A DNA stretch of 64,000 bases from Bolinopsis microptera (Eukaryota; Ctenophora; Tentaculata; Lobata; Bolinopsidae), in contig NC_087084.1 in the NCBI RefSeq assembly GCF_026151205.1, forward strand, positions 13,357,453-13,421,452, in the 5' to 3' direction. The notes under the pieces were generated by a model. The model was not told the DNA's origin, searched no databases, and worked only from the letters and a program-made list of their open reading frames with translations. Position 1 is the stretch's first letter, and the number at the start of each line of letters is the position of its first letter. Made by a program: the position numbers and the translations under genes. Shown in pieces: positions 24,001 to 34,028 of this stretch.

Positions 24001-27000
24001 CTGTAAATTGACCAAGCGCAAAAGGCTTATGAATAATCGATACCAATTGTAATGTAAGCATGAATGTCACGTGAAACACTCAGGTGACAACATAAGAGTT
24101 CCTTGAAAAATAATCCTACAATGATTAAAAGTTTCTGATTGAACTACTAGACGCTAAACCGCCTTCACATGATTACTTCTGTTACAGTAGAGAGACTAGT
24201 TTGAAGTTAGATCATATTATATACTCCCTCGGAGTATCGTCTTGATATTTACGTGATAATTTGACCACTGCAGAAGTTATCCTATGCATGAAATAATATT
24301 CAGATATCGTGGTATGAATTGTAGAGTATGCACTGAATTTTGAATAGAGTACACAATGTATAATGTATATATACATGTATACAGTTTACTATGTATTTAT
24401 GTATACAATGTACAGTATACTATGTAGTGTATACTATGTGTAAAGCAAATGTATTTTACCGATGGATGTTGCATGAGCCCGGGGGACAGTCAACTCTGGA
24501 CCTGTTGTCCATTCCTGCGAAGCTGTATCGTATATCTGAAATAAAGTTTAAAGAAATAAACTTTCCGCTATATTAACATCACTAGCAGGAACCCGTCTAA
24601 CCCTAAAGTGGTGTCAAGACTCGAGAGACTAAAATAATTATTACCTATTTAATTCGCGTTTTTGACACCACTTGAGAGTCCAAATTTTGGGCACTAAAAT
24701 TATTATTCCTTGGCCAATTTTTTATTTTTTCATGCTGATTTGAAGGCCATTAAAGCATTTGACCCAGTCAAAAAAGTTTCAGTTGTATATGTTTTACGGT
24801 TTTTGCGGAAAGTCGCGTTAAAGTTGATGCCGTGGTGTCAGTAAAATGGCACGGATATATACACATATATATATCGTCTCGCTTTATATATAGTAATTAA
24901 CATCATTACAACATTACTACCATTTAAGAAACAATTTCTAAGACATTCATGCTATCTTTAATGCAATAAAAGTAAGAAAAATTTACCTGAACAAGAGATG
25001 AAGGAGTAAGAGATCCAGTATCAGAGAGCTGATAACCCCCGATAACAAACACTTTCTTATCAGAGCTGGTAACAGTCACGTGATCACACCAAACTGGCAC
25101 TTTGCCAACCTCTTTGTACCGTTGTGAGTGCAACTCCAACTGGTACAACTAATGGATAGGCTCATGTTAATTACGTTCAGTTTCTAGAAGAATGTTTGCG
25201 GACTGTCACGTAGCTATTCCATTACTTTCAACTCACAGCGACATATAATATGATACTCACAGCAACATATGATATTCGATCTTTTCAGTAAGAATGAAAA
25301 ACAAGGCCTTCATCATAAATTTACTGCTAACCAAAAGTAAATTAACTAAATATTTATTACAGTTCAATAATATCACTAACAGTAACAATCCTAACCTTAT
25401 CAGAAACACCACTATCAGACCGACCCCCCACCAAGTACACAGCCCCGTCCACAACAGTAGCTCCACCTCCATAACTCCTGGTTACATTCCTTCCGCCACA
25501 TTCCACTGTAACGACTGGGAGCTGTGACGTCATCACTGTGACGTCATCACTGTGTGTTTTTGTGACGTCATCAACCGCTGGTGTGAAGGTGTTCCGGACG
25601 AAAGTGTTGGGGTCACGTGATAGCTTCGTGTGGTGAGGGATAAACACCTCAACGTCTGATGGGACTTTCTGGGTTGGGATTGTGTGCGGTGAGTGAGAGT
25701 ACATACTATTTTTGTTGGTATAAATATTAAGAATAAGTTATTAGTTGTAAGAAATGCAAGCGTTTTACATTTGTCGCTGTAAGCCTTCATTCGAATCATT
25801 TTAAACCATACTGTGTAAAACAGTCCAACATATTCAGTAGTAAAGTAGAGTATATTTACCGTGTCTGCGAGCCCCCCGATAATATACACTCGCCCGTTTA
25901 TCATACCCAGTCTCTCTTTACCCAACCCTTTACCTCCCTTAAAGTTCCTCCGCTTCCCTGACATGTCACGTGATGATGCTGATAATATCTCTTTGTAATG
26001 CTGCTTCACGTCCGGGGAGTTCTTCACCAGGTCACTTGTTATCACCTGGTAAACCACGTGGATTGAAGTCGTGTCACGTGGTGTGAAGTCGTGTCACGTG
26101 GTGTGAAGTACTGAAGTCGTCATACTAGATTTCGGAAAATTAGATGACAAAAAAATGTTTTTCGCAGAAATTCAAACCTTGTGTAATTCCTGATTCGAGA
26201 GAAGATCCACCATTAAACAGCAGAGAAGCTCTTCTTTGTAAAATTTCCTGAAATCTAGCGATAAACTCTGACCATTTTTTGGAAAAAACTGCAAATCGTA
26301 AGGTCTTAGCTTGATACTGTGGGATTTATTGTCAAATTGGTGTTTTCTTACATTAATCTGAAAAAAGGAGAAAAAGAAGCAAACTAACCTGCTGACAGGA
26401 TCATGACCAATCCATCTCTCAATAGCGCTAAAAACAAAGATCTCTTGTGAAATGTTGAGATCACAGTCTGATAACAAATAAAACAGGAGCTTGCTGGAGA
26501 AATCTGTGGAATGTGGATGTAATTTCATCAGCTGTACTCGCAATCTGGTTAAACTGTATGTAAAAATATTAAAAGATCTAAGCTGAATTCAATTCGTATT
26601 TTTTCTAATAAATTAATTTGGTATAATTAGCAGACCTAAATAATCACTGTCCTCGTAGATCTCTTCAAAACACTTCATTATTATTCTAACTGCTGATCTC
26701 TCAGTGTTCTTTAAACCGTGCTGTACTGAAAGCTTGTAGATCTGAAACGGTCAGTCAGTCAGATAATTTAAATTGACGAATTTGTAAAAATATGTAACGG
26801 AAAATAAGAATTTTTGATAGCTTAATTAATAATTACACAATACACATGTTACGTCACTAAGAGTGATTTTCAGGAAAGGCTTGCTATTCCACAACTTGTA
26901 CTGAGATTATCCCACAAAGTTGGCAAACATTCTTAAACTAATTAACATTCTTAATTAACATTCTTAATTAACATTCCTAATTAACATTCTTACATTTATA

Positions 27001-27952
27001 CAGTTGTTGGGTGCTAAATGTTTTCCAAACAATTCCAAACATCTTTGTCTGACTGTTGGAATTTGTAGAAAATCTGCAGTGAGAAACACGTCCTCTATAT
27101 TGAACGGACTTAACACCAGCTTTCCACTGTAGATGTAATCTGAAGTGTTTAAATACTGTGATACTTCCTTGTCAGAAATAACAACTGAATAACTGAATTA
27201 GCAGAAGGAATCAAATTTTGATTAATATTTTGTCTCTTTTTTAATTATGAAAAAGATGCAACCTGCTAAAACCAATGGTGCCCGTTGGAATTGTCCTCCT
27301 ATGGTATGCGAATTACGAGGAGGTCAGGATTTGTGGCCCACCAAGCTCTAACATCGCTACCGTTGACCAGTGGCCTCCAATAAAGGATGTATCAGATTTA
27401 GAGAACTAGAGAATTAGAGAACGAATGATTCACTTACCAACAATAACTTTAACAGATCTGAAGTTGATGTGTTTTAAAGTGATGACATCACTAGACTGTT
27501 CCGAGAAAGGAGAGGTGAACATTGCATCAAAGTAATCACTGTACCGTGCTAATAACTCTTTGTCAACCTGATAATAGGTTGCAAAAACTGTTCTTTTATC
27601 AACAAAATAACATCATTGGAAAATATTTTTGAACATGTGAAGTATTCAAAATATTTAATTGATTTATTTTTGTAAATAAAATTGTCTGAACAAGCATAAA
27701 TCTTGGACTAATCACTGGAAATTTTTGGAACGATAGAAATCAAATGGGTGATAAATTTAAAAAATGCTCTATTCAGTATATGCCCGAAATGCTAAAGTAT
27801 CTATCAGAAATGCCCACAGACAAAATATAAATAAATACCTTAAGTGATTGTGACCCTATCTTTAATTCAATAATCATCTTGCAATTGTTGGATGGTTTTG
27901 AACAATGAGGCTTTAACACTTCTGGTGCAATGCCGAGCTGTAATTGAATCAT
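21018..27952 (-). CDS. Kelch-like BTB-BACK-Kelch protein, complete 14-exon gene
   Basis: Such proteins are usually substrate adaptors of Cullin-3 ubiquitin ligases. Exons (5' to 3' on the minus strand): 27952-27839, 27567-27438, 27184-26994, 26741-26636, 26536-26389, 26247-26178, 26045-25860, 25668-25396, 25148-24987, 24535-24460, 23837-23687, 23350-23322, 23086-22974, 21173-21018. They sum to 1905 nt (634 aa plus TAG) with consistent phases. BTB, about residues 24-125: VDKELLARYSDYFDAMFTSP and DYIYSGKLVLSPFNIEDVF. BACK: NNCINIYKLSVQHG and ISQEIFVFSAIERWIGHDP. Kelch repeats carry GG signatures: VYIIGG, VYLVGG, VFVIGG, VLVLGG, IIALGG, LYVFGG. The start is the first Met after an in-frame stop; an upstream coding exon cannot be excluded. 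The acceptors at 26536 and 25668 were chosen by phase, so the exon at 26389-26536 is least certain. Exon 12 is a 29-nt microexon. A LINE occupies intron 13. Confidence 0.9.
21148..21371 (-). repeat. 45-bp minisatellite containing the last-exon splice acceptor
   Basis: Five copies of a 45-bp unit. On the gene strand each copy contains the acceptor TTTGCAG and the first 30 bases of the last Kelch-like exon (encoding GEVCEGVLY). The copy nearest the exon (acceptor at 21174-21175) continues in frame. In the four upstream copies the same frame reaches TAA right after the GEVCEGVLY codons. Confidence 0.9.
21824..22924 (-). mobile_element. 5'-truncated non-LTR retrotransposon (CR1/Jockey-like RT) in a Kelch-like intron
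   Basis: An uninterrupted 366-codon frame covers the C-terminal half of a LINE reverse transcriptase and beyond. It has the motif SGVPQGSILGPLKFIMFIDD, the catalytic YADD in LSLYADDTKIW, the thumb block LGVFVTKNLDWQDQC, and the C-terminal region RSQFEHCSAIWRP. The N-terminal fingers and the endonuclease are absent, as in typical 5'-truncated insertions. It lies within intron 13 of the Kelch-like gene in the same orientation; its start is about 50 bp from the donor at 22974. The long open frame suggests fairly recent insertion. It is distinct from the CR1 at the right end of the window (YADD here, FADD there). Confidence 0.85.
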
Positions 27953-28356
27953 TCAACCATGACCTGCACAGTAAGGGGAGATTTAAAGCATAAACAATTA
28001 ATGAAACACAAAATTTCAGCCAAAATGTACTGGACTGAAGATTTTTAGAGTCAGTCAGGGCTATTATAGGAGACAAGGACAAAAGCATGATAGTACTGCA
28101 TACATTTTCAAATATACTTGGGGGGAGGCCGGGGGTGTCTGCTGACATTGCTCTACCGGTAAGCCAAGAGCGGAATACAATTAAGTATGGCCTGTCGTGA
28201 TATCATGGATTGATTAAGTTCCACCAGGATTCGATCTGGTAGTACACATAATTCTGCGGCCTGTATATGTATTGTTATCTCTCACAACTCCTTAACAAAA
28301 ATACTAAAATAATCATCAGCATGTGAAAATTTGCAGACATTGATTGGGTTAACATA

Positions 28357-29033
28357 CTTCACCTTGGGAATATCAGAAATCTACTTCTTCTAAACTCTCA
28401 TTCTATCACTCAATCAAACACACCTTTAAACGAGAGCCCTACTTACAGTTATGCAAAGGCTTCTCTCGTCGTTATAGCACCACAAAACTTAGAATCAGCG
28501 CCCATGATCTCCATATTGAAAAAGGCAGATACTCCAACACACCCCGTGAGCAAAGACTATGTGCTTGGTGTCAATCAAGTATGGGCGTCGAGACCATCGA
28601 AGACGAGTCACATGTTCTCTACATATGTGACTTGTATTCAAAACAGAGGTCGAAATTAGTCAAAAATCTTTCTCAAATGCCACTCATTGAAATAAGCACT
28701 GAAATCACCGACTCAAGCAATATCAATGAAACAAATCTCAAAGTCCATCTTATGGAAATTCTGTCTCCTTACTCAACTGTAATTCCTCAAAATCACCAGA
28801 GCCTCCATATTCACTGCCACCGTTCACTTAATATTCAACCAGACACCCCACAGTATATTCAATTTCAAGAAAGGCGCTCCTATGCTGTCAATTGTGTGTG
28901 CACTTATTTCCTTCGCTGCTCCGAAGAGCGAAATAGCTTCACCGAAGATATGCGTCAACGTAATTCAAATGCACGAAACTTAAACAATTTTACTATCAAC
29001 TTGGTGAGAACCTCGCGAATTAGTCATAATTAA
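28357..29033 (+). mobile_element. LINE ORF2 C-terminal fragment with zinc-knuckle-like tail
   Basis: The frame encodes the extreme C terminus of a non-LTR element: the block TTKLRISAHDLHIEKGRYSN, then a Cys-His motif LCAWCQ...DESHVLYICDLY (C-x2-C...H-x4-C), which such elements carry after the RT. There is no RT domain, so this is a 5'-truncated relic. A microsatellite of TCCTGTGTAA units at about 29143-29186 could be its 3' tail. The same family recurs at 31215-32340. Confidence 0.75.
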
Positions 29034-29142
29034 GATTTAAGGATAACCCTGGCCCTGACTTCAAGGAAAGATGAATGTTTTCATTAATCTCTGTACAATT
29101 ATGACGGTCCATGATAATGGATCTATAATTTAATTTTAATCC

Positions 29143-29186
29143 TGTGTAAATCCTGTGTAATCCTGTGTAATCCTGTGTAAATCCTT
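29143..29186. repeat. (TCCTGTGTAA)n microsatellite
   Basis: Four to five copies of a unit of about 10 bp just downstream of the LINE fragment. CR1/L2-type elements often end in short tandem repeats, so this may be the element's 3' terminus. Confidence 0.7.
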
Positions 29187-29318
29187 GAGATCAGGTGAAA
29201 AGGAGCTGACCAGGCCAGAACCCAGTTGATTGGGTCTGAAGTCATGTGACTATGAGCCTGAGGTCCAGTGCAGCGTAATGTTGCCTGTTGGGCTGAAAAT
29301 CCGAACCCCTGTTGGCAC

Positions 29319-29611
29319 CAGTGGCGTAACGAAAGGCCCTGCTGACCCCGCTGTGCAGGGGGGCGCCGTCTTAGGGGGGCGCCAAATCGTCGTTTGAATG
29401 TGGGTGGGACAATTTCGAAAACTTAACTAAAGTACTAGCAAAACTGCTCGTTTTGCTCTAGATACACACTTTTTTAGAGATTTTACTGGCGTATTCTCTA
29501 AAATCACCTAATTTGTTCAATTTAAGGGAGGGGCACCAAAAGGGGAGGGGGCGCCAACAGGGGGGCGCTTTTTTCGGCAGGGGGGCGCCAACAGGCAACG
29601 TTACGCCACTG
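29319..29611. mobile_element. hAT-like MITE with 8-bp target-site duplication
   Basis: Terminal inverted repeats CAGTGGCGTAACG at both ends. The flanking direct repeat GTTGGCAC (29311-29318 and 29612-29619) is an exact 8-bp duplication, the hallmark of hAT transposition. The interior is non-coding, with GGGGGCGCC motifs. Confidence 0.88.
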
Positions 29612-29619
29612 GTTGGCAC

Positions 29620-29845
29620 CCCCCCCCCCCCCCCCCCTTTGATGCCCCTCCCTAAAATTGAACAAATTAGATGATTTCATAGGATATGCCGGTAAAATAT
29701 CTAAAACAGTGTGTTTCTAGAGCAAAACGCGCAGTTTTTCTAGTACCGTAGTTAAGTTTTTCCAAATTGTTCCACATTCAAATGACGATTTGGCGCCCCC
29801 TGAAGATTGCGCCCCCCCACCCCCAAACAGGTTGGCGTTACCCCC
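29620..29845. mobile_element. Partial inverted copy of the same hAT-like MITE
   Basis: After a poly-C run (about 29620-29638) the sequence is a diverged reverse complement of the neighbouring element's interior (for example AAATTGAACAAATTAGATGA matches the inverted interior). The terminal repeat is incomplete (GGTTGGCGTTACCCCC). Together the two copies form a head-to-head palindrome of about 0.5 kb. Confidence 0.7.
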
Positions 29846-30292
29846 TATAATAAGAAGGGAAATTATAGAAGCTCAGATTTATTTTCTGACAGAAAGCTAG
29901 AAATTATCAAAATTGTCATAAACTCATTTTAATGACCATTCATGACCTTAAATTGCACGATAAATCGATTAAACCTGGATTCTGAACCCAAAACAATAAT
30001 GCTTCCTTATGCCTTAAAATCCATGTTATACCAATATGGTCCAGTTTATCAGGTGACTGAAAAAACTCCCAGAAATTCCTTTAATCTTAACTACCCCTGT
30101 AAGGAAAATCCATTAGTTAGTTAATATATCATAATATAGAAAAAAATCATAATATAGTGACAAGACTGTGCCAGTTTTCAGCATTTTGGACTATAAAGTT
30201 TAAAAAGCACATAAAAACTGAATTTGGCGACTTTTAGCTGTTTAAAATTCAGAATATATTTCAGAATTATTCAAAGATTATTTGGATTTTGG

Positions 30293-30620
30293 TTTGTAGC
30301 GCGATGCACTACTGGGTCGCGCGCGCATCAAATAATGCTTCTCGCTACACTTCGGTAGATCGGCGAGATGCACCACTGTGCCTCACCGAGCTGCGAAGGA
30401 TTGACATCGTGAATCAAGATTTTGGTCAAAATACTTACGTATTAGCTGTGCCCAAAATTGAAAATGATTAAAATGTCATTGATTTGGTAAAATTTTGAGT
30501 TTAGATAAAGGGGTTTTTGATTCACGATGTCAATCCTTCGCATCTCGCCGATCTGCATACGTGGTTGCGAGAAGCATTATTTGATGCGCGCGCGACCCAG
30601 TAGTGCATTGCGCTACAAAA
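30293..30620. mobile_element. Foldback MITE with arms of more than 100 bp
   Basis: The left arm (30293-30420) starts TTTGTAGCGCGATGCACTAC. The right arm (about 30516-30620) is its reverse complement with few mismatches and lacks one 23-bp block present in the left arm. A loop of about 95 bp separates them. Arms contain alternating GCGCGCGC. No clear target-site duplication was identified, so the superfamily is unknown. Confidence 0.8.
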
Positions 30621-31214
30621 GGGGTTCGTGTACAAATCCCTTAGCCCATACTTTGAACTGAAACAACTTTCGCAAGAAACGTTGATCTCTAATAATATAA
30701 CTTGGGAAAAATTTAGTGAGTATGCCTCACTATGTTTGTATTCTGGTATTTACTAAAATTTCATTCAGTTTGACGGATGTTACTCGCGACTCGTCTAAAT
30801 TTCTTCGAAGTAGTGCGCGCCGCTTTCTTCTCGAAATGGCCCGACGGCAAGTGGTACGAAGTAGCGCGCGCCGGGCTGGACCATTAACAATGGTCAACAT
30901 TCAGTTCGCGAAGCAATAATGATCCCACTAAAACGCTGATCGCCCCAAGAAAATAATTATTGTGCTGTGAAAAGAGTCCGAGTGTATGAAAGTCTTGTCA
31001 TACGTTGTATGACCCGCCGCGCACGAGTGCGCGGCTCCCCCTCACAGGGGGAGCTGAAACCAGGTTTACGTTTTCGATCAAACGCTGGTTTCAGTCCCCC
31101 CTGTGCCCTGTATCGTCGAAACTCTATAGTGAAGCGACCCTGGGGGTCACCACGTGATACAGTGAAAGTCGCCTGGATCGGTGTATTTTAAAACGCTTAT
31201 TCCGAATTATCCCC
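30621..31214. other. Repeat-rich non-coding DNA
   Basis: Several GC-rich blocks (for example AGTAGTGCGCGCCG near 30805 and AGTAGCGCGCGCCG near 30860) suggest further transposon debris. A hairpin lies at 31037-31115. No supported gene. Confidence 0.5.
31037..31115. repeat. Hairpin, arms about 21 bp
   Basis: CACAGGGGGAGCTGAAACCAG is followed after a loop of about 20 bp by CTGGTTTCAGTCCCCCCTGTG, pairing almost completely. The loop arms GTTT/AAAC can extend it. Possibly the core of a small inverted-repeat element. Confidence 0.75.
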
Positions 31215-32340
31215 CCCAGGCGAAGGGCAAAAATGCTTCACATTATGGTATACTGAACTGAGGGCCAAGGCTCTCCGTGCTCTCTATGGCCTCAAAGGCA
31301 ATATCGTCAAAGCAAAGATGCCCTCTCTCACCGTTCTCTAAACATTCTATTTGACTCTCTAATAAAACCGATACTACTCTATGGCTGCCAAATCTTATGT
31401 CCTCACTCAAAAACCATGAGATTCCTCTCCAAAACAGATAGCAAAGCCAACCCCCAGCATACTCTCAGGTACATCTCACAAGACCACTATGAAAGATTCC
31501 ACCTTAAGTTTATCAAGTGGTCCTTGTCTGTCCATTCAAAAGCATCAAATATAGGCTGCTGGGGCGAAAGTGGGCGCCACCCCCTCTTCTTTGAAGCCTG
31601 CAAACTTGCAATAGATTTCTATACTCGCCTTGAAAGCACTGAAAATGAACTTCTCTCCGCTGCATTTCACGAGCAGATTATGCTGGGCCTTCCTTGGTAC
31701 ACCAACATCTCTAATCTTCTCACCAAATATAACTTCCCCCACTCATCCTCTTCAAAATCCAAGCTCTCTACCCAAATCAGTCACAACATGAGGGAAGAAT
31801 TTGTGGATACCTGGAAATCTGCCAAGGCATCCTCACCTAAATTAGAATTCTACAATCAAATTAAACATGATTTTGAACCATACCAGAAACCATACCAGAA
31901 ACCATACCAGAAACCATACCAGAAACATACTTAGGAGTGGTTAAGATCCCCGATGCTCGGAAAAGCTTAACAAGGTTTCGTATTAGCTGCCACAATCTTT
32001 ACATTGAGAGGGGCCGTTACGAAACCCCCTACTACCAAGAGAACATCGATGGTGCACTTTTTGCTTTTTCAGCAAGGGGCTTAAGCCTATTGAGGACGAA
32101 ATTCATGTTCTAACTGACTGTTTACTCTACTCCTCAGTTAGAGAAAAATTTAACTTCCATCCCAAAAATATTACTGACCTAGCCGGTTTGCTATCCGATA
32201 AAACACTAGACCCTACAAAATTTACTGCCACAGCAAGAGCAATCCATTCAATTCTCTCTGTGAACGAAAATTTTACAGCCTACTATAAGAGCCCAGATTT
32301 CCACTCAAATACTGGCCAATGCATAATGCTATAGGACCTC
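31215..32340 (+). pseudogene. Degenerate LINE ORF2 C-terminal region
   Basis: The longest frame, 31416-31934, encodes the post-RT region HERF-type block (HYERFHLKFIKWSLSVHSKA, SNIGCWGESGRHPLFFEACK) typical of a family of animal non-LTR elements. Upstream (31260-31400) another frame gives RALYGLKGNI and LIKPILLYG, so the element carries frameshifts. Downstream (31935-32100) comes RFRISCHNLYIERGRYETP, the same block as in the 28.4-29.0 kb fragment, followed by a stop within the His/Cys tail. An internal 15-bp expansion repeats YQKP four times (about 31875-31930). Non-functional relic. Confidence 0.8.
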
Positions 32341-32464
32341 AAAAATAGTATTATATTAAACATTTCTATTTTATCCCTACACATCTGTAAATAACTAGAA
32401 TTGTGTAACCTTAAATTATTTCAGAATTATAACTATTGTGAATTCAATAAAATAATTATCACTT

Positions 32465-32503
32465 TTGTATCCTTGTATCCTTGTATCCTTGTATCCTTAG
32501 GGT
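32465..32503. repeat. (TTGTATCC)n microsatellite
   Basis: Four copies of an 8-bp unit just after the LINE relic; plausible 3' terminal repeat of that element. Confidence 0.75.
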
Positions 32504-32504
32504 T

Positions 32505-32760
32505 GGTATTAATAATTTGCGCGGCACGTCGAAGCGGCGAAGTCCTCAAACATCAAAGAACTTAACAATTAGAAATAATTTATTTTGTACTGCGCCGTGC
32601 CGCGCATCCAATAATGAGTCTTGTGAGATTGGAGATGCGCTACTAGGCCTTGCCGAGCTGCGAAGAATTGGCATGATCGTCAATTAAGGATTTCATTTTT
32701 ATTGATTGATGATGTCAACCTTTTTAGATCTTACTGGGTGGTGCTCAACTTGTCATTCCG
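32505..32760. mobile_element. Diverged relative of the 30.3-kb foldback element
   Basis: Shares blocks with 30293-30620: GTACTGCGCCGTGCCGCGCA with TCCAATAATGAG resembles its arm, and GCCGAGCTGCGAAGAATTGG matches the arm block with two changes. It inserts just after the LINE microsatellite tail. Boundaries uncertain. Confidence 0.55.
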
Positions 32761-34028
32761 CCCAATCTTTATGTTTTTGAACATAACCTTGCATCGTGAC
32801 CTTCGCCCTGATACACACTATGTAAAATAACAATGGGGTCACAACGTGATATAATAAATGTACACTGTAAACTGTAAAGTGTACAACGATATCCATTTAT
32901 ACTAGTCTAAAAAGAAATTATATTGTAATAGTGCAAAATGTGTTATCCCAAAATAAAATTGCGAAACCCAATTTTGTGGCTGTTATTAAAATTCGCCTGC
33001 AACTGATCTAGTTCTCAATTTTGTATTCCACATTCGCATTTTATTTTTACTAATTGATATTAGTAAACAAATTACTTTGTCTTCCTGCCCTCGATATGCT
33101 GTCAATTTCACATGCAAAAAGTGCATCAAAGGAAGAAAGGGACTACTTATTAATGGCGTTTAGATAACATATTTTTGACTGATAGTATAGCATGCCGTTC
33201 AGCCATCCGAGTAGTGACCCCCTGAGCTGGAGGTAGCTGGTCGACTGGTAGTATGCCTTGAAAACCTTTAAGATCTGGTACAATCAGTGGTCATCCCTGC
33301 CCTAGAGCTGCAGACAGCTGGCTCTGGAAAAACTGTTATTAGTACGTGTATATTACGCTGGGATTTTGTTGTCCATGTAGTAGTTAAAACGTTGCAAAAC
33401 ACATAGGCGAAAAGCTGCATTTAATATAAGATTGTAAAAGTGACAGAAGTCCATTGAGGACAAAGAACTCCCTATTTAGCACTGTTCCCCGACAGTTATC
33501 AGTAAGCACTAAGCAGGATGTCAGGGCAGCCAACTTTTGTTTTGTTAATAAGACCTTGTCAGCATTTCAGAATGGACTGCCGCTATAATGAAAAGCCACT
33601 AATTTAAACACCAATTGAACCACTTACTGCAGTTATTTTGCTTTGTCAGTGTTTTGATGGTAGTATACCAACAACTAAAAACTAGTCCCATTTTCTTGAT
33701 TAAGTGATTTGTTAATTGCAAACACGCAATTTTCACTCTTATAAATCAAGATACGTACTATCTTTGTTTTACTAAAATTTAAGTTTTACCAATATTCAAA
33801 TGACTGATATACATGGTAATGTATGATATAGATAATTAGATATGACTTTTCCAATGTTATGTTCAAACATGCTAAAAGTATTCAGAGTTCAGTTAAACAA
33901 AAATTTCAGTTTTAATTTGTTTAAAAACAAAAATTGTAATTTTATGCCATTTATTAATCATTCTTTCGCTAATAATTTATATGAATCAAATCATAAAATC
34001 ATTTGCCCATTAAAAACATTACAGTTCA
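32761..34028. other. Intergenic DNA upstream of SAS-6
   Basis: No supported gene or clear repeat. The last several hundred bases should contain the SAS-6 promoter and 5' UTR; no TATA box could be assigned with confidence. Confidence 0.5.
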
